From Pseudoxanthomonas sp. GM95 (GTDB lineage Bacteria > Pseudomonadota > Gammaproteobacteria > Xanthomonadales > Xanthomonadaceae), in the NCBI RefSeq assembly GCF_900109775.1, contig NZ_FOAX01000002.1, positions 62,001 through 126,000 of the forward strand: a stretch of DNA of 64,000 nucleotides, read 5' to 3'. The translations under genes were made by a program, and so were the position numbers. Position 1 is the stretch's first letter, and each line of letters begins with the position of its first letter. Positions 57,479-64,000 of this stretch are shown piece by piece. The notes beneath the pieces are model-generated. The model was given only the letters and a program-made list of their open reading frames with translations. It was not told where the DNA came from and ran no database searches.

Positions 57479-57805
57479 TTACGGATTGATGCTGTAGGTG
57501 ATGTACAGGCAGGCTGCGGTCAGCAGCACCATCGCGACGATGAAGGCGACATCGGCGATCTGTTCGAGCCGGTGGCTGCGCGCGTTGGTGCGCAGGGCGA
57601 AGTAGGACACCAGCGTGGCGATCAGGAAGATCACCGCATCCCATGAAAGGAGGTCGTCGGCGAGGGTCGCCTTTTGATTGACCGCCAGGGCAACGTGCAG
57701 CAGGCCGACACCGGTCAGGCAGACGCCGACCATCGCCGCGGAAATCGGGCAGATCAGCTTGCAGATCTTTTCGTCGAGCTGGCGGACGCGGGCGGGATCG
57801 TGCAT
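57479..57805 (-). CDS. Small three-helix membrane protein, unknown function
   Basis: A 108-residue protein starting MHDPARVRQLDEKICKLICPI. Three hydrophobic helices are visible (AAMVGVCLTGVGLLHVAL, AVIFLIATLVSYFAL, VAFIVAMVLLTAACLYI). The N-terminus has two cysteines and is cytoplasmic. It is convergent with the exported protein gene 21 bases away. Resemblance to small membrane proteins in Xanthomonads is likely but I cannot name it. A role with the nearby cyd genes is not supported. Confidence 0.7.
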   Translation of the reverse strand: MHDPARVRQLDEKICKLICPISAAMVGVCLTGVGLLHVALAVNQKATLADDLLSWDAVIFLIATLVSYFALRTNARSHRLEQIADVAFIVAMVLLTAACLYITYSINP

Positions 57806-57947
57806 GTGCGGCAGCGTGGCGTGGAGAGGCTCGAACTCTAGCGCGCGGCAGTGATGCGCGTGCCTGCTGGCGGGTGAACGTGGGCGCTGCGCGGTGGTGC
57901 AGTGGGGTGCTCACCCCAACTGCGGAAGCGTCCGGATGTCGCGTGGA

Positions 57948-59594
57948 TCATGCTAGCTGCAGCCGGCCTTCGCGCAGCAAGTAGCGCTGCTCGACGATGC
58001 CCTCGGGCAAAGTGTCGTGGGTGATCACGATGAGGCTTCGGCCGTGGCTGGCACGGGCGACATCGGCCAGCAATGCGTGGGCGGTGTCCACGTCCAGGCC
58101 TTCGGTGGGTTCGTCGAGGATCAGGAGCGGCGCATCGCGCAGCAGGGCGCGCGCGAGGGCGATGCGGCGCGCCTGGCCGGCCGAGAGCGTGCGGCCGTGT
58201 TCGCCGATCCAGGCGTCGAGCTGGCCGGGCAGGCCGCGCACCAACGCTTCCAGTTGCACCTGCGCCAGCACCTGCCACAGGCGTGTGTCATCGGCGCCGG
58301 CATCGCCCAGGCGCAGGTTGTCGCGCACGCTGCCGGCGAACACCGGCGCGTCCTGCGGCAGCCAGGCGATCTGCCGATGCCAGTCGGCCTGGGCTAAGTC
58401 GCGCACATCGTGCCCGCCGTAGCGCAGCTGGCCGGCATCGGGATCGCACAGGCGCAGCAGCAGCGCCAGCAGCGAACTCTTGCCCGCGCCGCTGTCACCG
58501 GTGATGGCAATGCGCGCACCGGGCGCGATGCACAGGTCGACGTGATCGAGCACGCGCTGCGTGCGGCCGGGCCAATGGAAGCCGACGTCGTGCAACTCCA
58601 TCGTCGCGTGCGCGGGCACCGAATGGGGCATGGTGGGATCGACGATGGCCGGCGCGGGCGAGACCGTGGCATCGAGCCGATGCTTTGCGCCACGCGCGGC
58701 CTGCAGTTCGCGCCAGGCCAGTGAAGCGCCGGCGCAGGCTTCCAGCGTGGCCACGACCATGAAGAACAGGCCGGCGGCGGCCGGCGCCGTGAGCACGCCG
58801 TCTGAAGCCGCCGCCAGCAGCAGGCCCAGCACGGTCGCCAGCGTGGCTGCGGTGACCAGGCCGTGGGCCAGCGTGCCCAGCGCCAGGCGCTGCTTGCGCT
58901 GGCGCTCGCTGCGGGCCAGGGCCTGGCTGGCCGCATCGATGCGCGCGAACCACGTGTCGCCTGCGTGCAGCGCGGCCAGGTCGGTCGCGCCCTGCACCGC
59001 ATCGAGCACATCGGCGCGCAGGGTTGCGCGGGCGTGTTCGCGGGCGTGTTCCTGCGTGCGTGCGCCGCGCGTGGTCAGCCACGGGAGCAAGCCGGCCAGC
59101 AGCGTGCAGGCGATCAGCAGGACCACGCCCATCCACGGCAGCGCAAGCGCGGCGACGCCACAGGCCACCAGCACCAGCAGCGCCAGTGCGACCAGCGGGC
59201 CGATCGCGCGCACCAGGCCGCCTTCGACCCGCTCGATATCCGAAACCAGCTGCGCAAGCAGCGTGCCGGTGCGCAGGCCGCCCAAACCCAGCGGCGCAAG
59301 CGGCAGCGCGCGGCGGAAGAAGTCCAGGCGCAGGTCGCGGCCGATGCGCAGGGTGACGTCGTGGCCGATCAGTTTTTCGCCATAGCGCGAGAGGATGCGC
59401 ACGAAGGTCAGCCCGCGGATGCCGGCCGACGGCCCGAACAGGTTGAAGCCCAGCGCGCCGACGCCGGCCAGCGACGCAGCGGTGAGGAAGTGACCGGCCA
59501 GGCCAAGCAGCGCCGTGCCGGCCAGCAGCGTCACCGTGAGCAGGAGCAAGGTCAGCGCGATCCCGCGGCGGTGCAGGCCGAGCAAGGTGTTCAT
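57948..59594 (-). CDS. cydC: Heterodimeric ABC exporter subunit CydC (glutathione/cysteine export for cytochrome bd)
   Basis: A 548-residue ABC exporter with six N-terminal helices and a C-terminal ATPase (Walker A GDSGAGKSSLL, signature LSAGQARRIALAR, Walker B LLILDEPTEGLD, H-loop VITHDTLP). CydDC export thiols to the periplasm and support heme assembly into cytochrome bd. The start ATG at 59594 overlaps the cydD stop by four bases; the in-frame extension is not used. Order cydD-cydC and divergence from cydAB identify it as CydC rather than a generic exporter. Confidence 0.92.
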   Translation of the reverse strand: MNTLLGLHRRGIALTLLLLTVTLLAGTALLGLAGHFLTAASLAGVGALGFNLFGPSAGIRGLTFVRILSRYGEKLIGHDVTLRIGRDLRLDFFRRALPLAPLGLGGLRTGTLLAQLVSDIERVEGGLVRAIGPLVALALLVLVACGVAALALPWMGVVLLIACTLLAGLLPWLTTRGARTQEHAREHARATLRADVLDAVQGATDLAALHAGDTWFARIDAASQALARSERQRKQRLALGTLAHGLVTAATLATVLGLLLAAASDGVLTAPAAAGLFFMVVATLEACAGASLAWRELQAARGAKHRLDATVSPAPAIVDPTMPHSVPAHATMELHDVGFHWPGRTQRVLDHVDLCIAPGARIAITGDSGAGKSSLLALLLRLCDPDAGQLRYGGHDVRDLAQADWHRQIAWLPQDAPVFAGSVRDNLRLGDAGADDTRLWQVLAQVQLEALVRGLPGQLDAWIGEHGRTLSAGQARRIALARALLRDAPLLILDEPTEGLDVDTAHALLADVARASHGRSLIVITHDTLPEGIVEQRYLLREGRLQLA

Positions 59595-61264
59595 GCGGCT
59601 CTCCGCAATGGGCGTTGTTGGCCATCGGGCAGCCACAGCACCTGGCCGATGCGCTGCATCACCGCCTCGCTGTGGGTGGCGATCACCAGCGAGCGGCCTT
59701 GTGCAAAGGCCAGCAGCGCGTCGAGCAGGCGTGCCTCGGTCTGCGCATCGAGGAAAGCGGTGGGTTCGTCCAGCAGCAACAGCTGCGGATCCTGCAGCAG
59801 CACGCGGGCCAGGGCGACGCGGCGCGCTTGGCCACCGGACAGGCCGAAGCCACCTTCACCGATGCGCGTGTCCAGGCCGCGTGGCAGTGCTTGGGCGAAG
59901 GCCATGACCTGCGCGGCGTCGGCGGCAGCGTACAGCTTCGCATCACTGGCATCTGGCGCGGCAATGCGCAGGTTGTCGGCGATGGAACCCGCGAACAGGT
60001 GCGGGCGCTGCGCTGCGTAACCGATGCGCAAACCGTCGCGCTGCAGCAGTACGCCGCCGTCGGCCGGCAGCCAGCCGGCCAGCGCTTCCAGCAGCGTGCT
60101 CTTGCCGCAGCCGCTGGGCCCGGCCAGCGCGAGCTGCTGGCCGGTGTGCAGGTCGAACGTGAGCCGTTCCAGCACCGGCGTGGCCGCGCCGTCATGGCGC
60201 AGGCGCAGCTCACGCGCCTGCACGCACACGCCCGCAGGTAAAGCGATAGGCGCGGCACTGCGCGCTGCGTTCGGCGTGTCGCCATCGAGCGCAGTGTTGA
60301 GCTGGGTGATCGCTGCGAGTGCGCCGGCCCGGTCGTGGTAATGCGCGGCCAGCCGGCGCAGCGGGGCGTACACCTCCGGCGCCAGCAGCAGGCAGAACAG
60401 GCCGGTCGCAAGATCCAGCGGCGCGGCGCGTAGGCTGAGCATGCCCAGGTAGCTCAGGCCCAGGTACAGCGCGACCATCGCCACGCCCATCGAGGCAAAG
60501 AACTCCAGCACCGCCGACGACAGGAAGGCGATGCGCAGCACCTTCAGGCTGCCTTCGCGCACGCCATCGGCGGCATCGCGCACGCCATCCAGTTCGTTCG
60601 CCGCGCGGCCGTAGAGGCGGATCAGGCCCAGCCCGCGCAGGCGATCGGCGAAGTGCGCGCCCATCCGCGTGAGCGCATCCAGTTGACGCTCGCTGGCGGC
60701 CTGCGCGCCCCAGCCCACCAGCGCCATGAACAGCGGGATCAGCGGCAAGGTCAGCAGGAGGATGCCGCCGACGATGCGGTCCACCCAGAACACCGCCACC
60801 AGCAGCGCCAGCGGCACCCAGGTCACTTCCATCCGCGCCATCAGGAAGCCGCCGACGTAACCATCCAACGCATCGACGTGCGTGCCGGGCAGTTCCGCCA
60901 ATGCGCCCGCGCGCTGGTGACGCAGCCACAGCGGGCCGCGCGCCTGCAGGCGCTGCACCACCGACAGGCGCAGCCGGTGGCGCAGGGTTTCCACGGCGTC
61001 GTCGGCCTGGCGCCGGGCAAGCCACTGCAGCAGCGCACGCACGCTGGCCACGGCCAGCAGCCCGCCCAGCAGCGGCACGGCGCTGGCCAGCGGCCGATGG
61101 TCGACCAGCACGCGCTGCGCGGCCAGGGCGATCAGGCCGGCCTGCGCGACCAGGCCCACGCCGGCCAGCCCGTTGGCCAGCCCGGCCAGGCGCAGGCGGC
61201 CCCGCACCGGGCGGGTCAGGGCCTGCAGCTGTTGCGGGAGGGTGGGCGAAGCGGCGGCTGTCAT
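59591..61264 (-). CDS. cydD: Heterodimeric ABC exporter subunit CydD
   Basis: A 557-residue fused membrane/ATPase protein. Walker A is GPSGCGKSTLLEAL, the signature LSGGQARRVALARV, Walker B LLLLDEPTAFLD and H-loop ATHSEAV. The membrane part contains LPGTHVDALDGYVGGFLMARMEV and LALLVAVFWVDRIVGG, typical of CydD. It is the first gene of the cydDC operon, divergent from cydAB with a perfect FNR box in the 145 bases between them. The start is ATG at 61264; a 54-residue in-frame extension would cover the FNR box and overlap the cydA start. Confidence 0.93.
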   Translation of the reverse strand: MTAAASPTLPQQLQALTRPVRGRLRLAGLANGLAGVGLVAQAGLIALAAQRVLVDHRPLASAVPLLGGLLAVASVRALLQWLARRQADDAVETLRHRLRLSVVQRLQARGPLWLRHQRAGALAELPGTHVDALDGYVGGFLMARMEVTWVPLALLVAVFWVDRIVGGILLLTLPLIPLFMALVGWGAQAASERQLDALTRMGAHFADRLRGLGLIRLYGRAANELDGVRDAADGVREGSLKVLRIAFLSSAVLEFFASMGVAMVALYLGLSYLGMLSLRAAPLDLATGLFCLLLAPEVYAPLRRLAAHYHDRAGALAAITQLNTALDGDTPNAARSAAPIALPAGVCVQARELRLRHDGAATPVLERLTFDLHTGQQLALAGPSGCGKSTLLEALAGWLPADGGVLLQRDGLRIGYAAQRPHLFAGSIADNLRIAAPDASDAKLYAAADAAQVMAFAQALPRGLDTRIGEGGFGLSGGQARRVALARVLLQDPQLLLLDEPTAFLDAQTEARLLDALLAFAQGRSLVIATHSEAVMQRIGQVLWLPDGQQRPLRRAA

Positions 61265-61336
61265 GGTCGGCCTGGCGGAAGCGGGGCGCGTGGGCAACGA
61301 AGGCCCGATTGTGCGCCCGCACCGCCGGTCGGCACC

Positions 61337-61350
61337 TTGATCCAGATCAA
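61337..61350. promoter_or_regulatory. Consensus FNR box between cydDC and cydAB
   Basis: TTGAT-CCAG-ATCAA is a perfect match to the FNR/Anr consensus TTGAT-N4-ATCAA. It lies 60 bases before the cydA start and 73 bases before the cydD start, a good position to activate one or both divergent operons under low oxygen. The Fnr-type regulator of this window is the natural candidate. Confidence 0.85.
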
Positions 61351-61409
61351 GGCCGGCGCCGGGATTGCGGCGCATCCTGCGCCCATCTCCTCCCCGGGCC
61401 GCAGCCGCC

Positions 61410-62984
61410 ATGCCTGACATGACCATCGTCGAACTCAGCAGATTGCAGTTCGCACTTACCGCGCTCTACCACTTCCTGTTCGTCCCGCTGACGCTGGGGC
61501 TGTCCTTCCTCATCGCCATCATGGAAAGCGTCTACGTGATGACCGGCCGCGATGTCTGGCGGCGCATGACCCTGTTCTGGGGCACGTTGTTCGGCATCAA
61601 CTTCGCCATGGGCGTGGCCACCGGCATCGTCATGGAGTTCCAGTTCGGCACCAACTGGTCGTACTACAGCCAATATGTGGGCGACATCTTCGGCGCGCCG
61701 CTGGCGATCGAAGGCTTGATGGCGTTCTTCCTCGAAGCCACCTTCATCGGCCTGTTCTTCTTCGGCTGGGACAAGCTGTCCAAGGTGCAGCACCTGGTGG
61801 TGACCTGGCTGGTCGCGCTGGGTTCGAACTTCTCGGCGCTGTGGATCCTGATCGCCAACGGCTGGATGCAGTACCCGGTTGGCGCCAAGTTCAATCCGGA
61901 CACCATGCGCATGGAAGTCACCGACTTCGCCGCAGTGCTGTTCAACCCGGTGGCGCAGGCCAAGTTCGTGCATACCGTCAGCGCCGGCTACGTGTGCGGG
62001 GCGGTGTTCGTGATGGCGATCAGCGCGTGGTACCTGCTGCGCGGCCGGCATCTGGAATTCGCCAAGCGTTCGATGGCGGTGGCCGCCAGCTTCGGCCTGG
62101 CCGCCTCGTTGAGCGTGGTGGTGCTGGGTGACGAGAGTGGCTACGTCGCCGGTGAAAACCAGAAGATGAAGCTCGCCGCGATCGAAGCGATGTGGGAAAC
62201 CGAACCCGCGCCGGCCGGTTTCAACGCCTTCGCCATCCCCAACCAGGACACGCGCACCAATGACTACGCGGTGCACATTCCCTGGGTGATGGGCCTGATC
62301 GGCACGCGCTCGTTCAACACCGAGATGCCGGGCATCCTGCCGCTGGTGGATCGCGCCCGCGAGCGCATCCGCAGTGGCCAGCAGGCCTACGCCGCGCTGC
62401 AGGACCTGCGCGCCGATCGCACCAATGCGCAGGCGCGCAAAACCTTCGACGCACACTGGAACGACCTCGGCTACGGCCTGCTGCTCAAGCGCTATCGCGA
62501 CGACATCGGCAACGCCAGTGACGAGCAGGTCGAGCTGGCCGCGTTCGATACCGTGCCACGGGTCGCGCCGCTGTTCTGGTTCTTCCGCGCGATGGCGGGC
62601 CTGGGCTTCTACTTCATCGGCTTCTTCGCGCTGGCGTTCTGGCTATCGACCAAGCACACGCTGCACGAGAAGCGCTGGTTCCTGAAGCTCGCGGTGTGGT
62701 CGCTGGCGCTGCCATGGGTGGCGATCGAGGCCGGCTGGATCGTGGCCGAGTACGGCCGCCAGCCGTGGATCATCGACGGCGTGCTGCCGACGTTCTTCGC
62801 CGCCTCGGGCCTGAAGCTGCACCAGATCCTGATCAGCCTGGCCATCTTCGTGACGCTCTACACCACGTTGGCGGTGATCGAGGTCTACCTGCTGCGCAAG
62901 ACGATCCTCAAGGGGCCGACCGACGTTGCCGGTGGCCGCCAACCCGACACCACCGGCGCGCCGCTCGCCGCCGCCAACGCCTGA
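61410..62984 (+). CDS. cydA: Cytochrome bd ubiquinol oxidase subunit I
   Basis: A 524-residue membrane subunit carrying hemes b558, b595 and d. The N-terminus MPDMTIVELSRLQFALTALYHF has the conserved heme ligand His21. The GVATGIVMEFQFGTNWSYYS region, the quinol-binding loop and WIVAEYGRQPWII follow; the axial Met is in FFRAMAGLGF. A start at the second ATG (61419) is equally plausible and would align better with other CydA proteins. No clear ribosome-binding site is visible. The insertion in the quinol loop looks short, so this is the S-type (short Q-loop) form. It is followed by cydB after 10 bases. Confidence 0.95.
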   Translation: MPDMTIVELSRLQFALTALYHFLFVPLTLGLSFLIAIMESVYVMTGRDVWRRMTLFWGTLFGINFAMGVATGIVMEFQFGTNWSYYSQYVGDIFGAPLAIEGLMAFFLEATFIGLFFFGWDKLSKVQHLVVTWLVALGSNFSALWILIANGWMQYPVGAKFNPDTMRMEVTDFAAVLFNPVAQAKFVHTVSAGYVCGAVFVMAISAWYLLRGRHLEFAKRSMAVAASFGLAASLSVVVLGDESGYVAGENQKMKLAAIEAMWETEPAPAGFNAFAIPNQDTRTNDYAVHIPWVMGLIGTRSFNTEMPGILPLVDRARERIRSGQQAYAALQDLRADRTNAQARKTFDAHWNDLGYGLLLKRYRDDIGNASDEQVELAAFDTVPRVAPLFWFFRAMAGLGFYFIGFFALAFWLSTKHTLHEKRWFLKLAVWSLALPWVAIEAGWIVAEYGRQPWIIDGVLPTFFAASGLKLHQILISLAIFVTLYTTLAVIEVYLLRKTILKGPTDVAGGRQPDTTGAPLAAANA

Positions 62985-62994
62985 AGGACCTGCG

Positions 62995-64000
62995 ATGGAC
63001 ACTATTCCGCTTGATTACCAAACCCTGCGCTTCATCTGGTGGCTGCTGCTGGGCATCCTGCTGATCGGCTTCGCCGTGATGGATGGCTTCGACCTGGGCG
63101 TGGCCACGCTGCTGCCGGCGGTGGCCCGCACCGACCGCGAGCGCCGCATCGTCATCAATGTCATTGGGCCAGTCTGGGAGGGCAACCAGGTGTGGCTGAT
63201 CCTGGGCGGCGGCGCGATCTTCGCCGCGTTCCCGGCGCTGTATGCGGTCAGCTTTTCCGGCTTTTACCTTGCGATGTTCCTGATCCTGGTGGCGCTGATC
63301 CTGCGGCCGGTCGGCTTCAAGTTCCGCAGCAAGGTCGAACATCCCACCTGGCGCGCCGCGTGGGACTGGGTGCTGTTCGGCGCGGGCTTGGTGCCGGCGC
63401 TGGTGTTCGGCGTGGCGATGGGCAACGTGCTGGTCGGGGCACCGTTCCAGTTCGACGATGCGCTGCGGCCGCACTACCAGGGCGATCTGTTCGGCCTGCT
63501 GATGCCCTTCCCGGTGCTGTGCGGCCTGGTGAGCGTGGCGATGCTGGCCGCGCACGGCGCCGGCATGCTGGTGATCAAGACCAGCGGCGAGATCAATGCC
63601 CGCGCGCGCCGCTTCGGCAGCCTGGCCGCACTGGCCGCGGCGGTGTTGTTCGCCCTGGCTGGCGTCTGGCTGGCGCTGGGCATCAAGGGTTATGCGCTGG
63701 TCGGTGCACTGGATCCGGCCGGCCCGTCCGACCCGCTGGCCAAGCAGGTCGACGTGGTCGCCGGCGCGTGGATGGCCAACTACCACGCGATGCCGTGGAC
63801 CTGGATCTTCCCGGTGCTGGGCGTGGTCGCGTTTCTGGGCTGTGCGGCTCTGCTGCGGGCAGGACGCGAACTGCCTGCTTTCCTCGCCTCGGGCGCTGGC
63901 ATCGCCGCGATCATCCTGACCGAGGGCGTGGCGGTGTTTCCCTTCCTGCTGCCGTCCTCACTGGACCCGCGTTCCAGCCTCACGGTGTGGGATGCCTCAT
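62995..64000 (+). CDS. cydB: Cytochrome bd ubiquinol oxidase subunit II (partial at window end)
   Basis: At least 335 residues are visible before the window ends, without a stop. The N-terminus MDTIPLDYQTLRFIWWLLLGI, the WWLLLGILLIGFAVMDGFDLG motif and VINVIGPVWEGNQVWLILGGG are characteristic of CydB. CydB stabilises the heme-bearing CydA and forms the heterodimer; it binds no heme itself. AAGGA precedes the ATG at 62995, ten bases after cydA. A short cydX-type subunit, if present, would lie beyond the window. Confidence 0.95.
   Translation, partial: MDTIPLDYQTLRFIWWLLLGILLIGFAVMDGFDLGVATLLPAVARTDRERRIVINVIGPVWEGNQVWLILGGGAIFAAFPALYAVSFSGFYLAMFLILVALILRPVGFKFRSKVEHPTWRAAWDWVLFGAGLVPALVFGVAMGNVLVGAPFQFDDALRPHYQGDLFGLLMPFPVLCGLVSVAMLAAHGAGMLVIKTSGEINARARRFGSLAALAAAVLFALAGVWLALGIKGYALVGALDPAGPSDPLAKQVDVVAGAWMANYHAMPWTWIFPVLGVVAFLGCAALLRAGRELPAFLASGAGIAAIILTEGVAVFPFLLPSSLDPRSSLTVWDAS

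Noticed and set aside
61349..61426. Longer cydD start at 61426
   Set aside because: It would put coding sequence over the perfect FNR box and into cydA. The ATG at 61264 matches family N-termini.

Overview
The window reads as chromosomal DNA of a GC-rich gammaproteobacterium of the family Xanthomonadaceae (a Pseudoxanthomonas, Stenotrophomonas, Lysobacter or Luteimonas relative). The clearest pointers are a peptidoglycan-degrading effector with the XVIPCD signal of the Xanthomonadales killing type IV secretion system, palindromic intergenic repeats of a kind common in this family, and the gene set as a whole. The genus is not decidable from this sequence. No tRNA, rRNA, insertion sequence, prophage or CRISPR array was seen.

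Layout. 0-11 kb: glmS behind two tandem palindromes, a small lipoprotein, a LytS/LytTR-type two-component pair, a transglutaminase-like/TPR exported protein, an ALDH7-type aldehyde dehydrogenase, and a GAF-PAS-GGDEF cyclic-di-GMP enzyme. 10.5-16 kb: a TSUP permease divergent from a LysR regulator, an iron-linked membrane operon (DUF3649, PepSY, DUF3325) behind a Fur-box-like promoter, and an Ldh-family dehydrogenase. 16-19 kb: a probable antibacterial effector with a candidate lipoprotein immunity gene. 19-23 kb: small metabolic genes, a MaoC dehydratase coupled to an MFS transporter, and a cysteine-synthase-like enzyme. 23.5-31.5 kb: a complete malonate decarboxylase operon (mdcA-C-D-E-G-B-H, madL, madM) with a convergent GntR regulator and an operator-like AT-rich island at the operon start. 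31.7-41 kb: oligopeptidase A-like M3 peptidase, hemolysin III, an exported GH2 glycosidase, a DUF2306 protein, an AEC carrier and an exported S9 dipeptidyl peptidase.

41.3-49.7 kb: dinB and a heavy-metal RND efflux set (small His-rich protein, czcC, czcB, czcA). This block carries two complex loci of inverted repeat elements with microsatellite tails; one separates czcB from czcA by about 720 bases. 49.7-64 kb: gph, a cobalamin riboswitch with a BtuB-like receptor, a TfoX C-terminal protein with a free-methionine sulfoxide reductase, an apparent independent small RNA gene with two identical C-rich loops, queD, rhlE, an oxygen-sensing Fnr-type regulator, and the cytochrome bd locus. There cydDC and cydAB diverge around a consensus FNR site; cydB runs off the window end.

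The parts judged most novel are the putative sRNA at 53792-53936, the structured repeat family at 41336-41882 and 45802-46451 (stem arms differ between copies but still pair), and the two-catalytic-domain effector with its lipoprotein partner at 16158-19029. Start codons were chosen from ribosome-binding sites, gene overlaps and family N-termini; where they are uncertain the entry says so.
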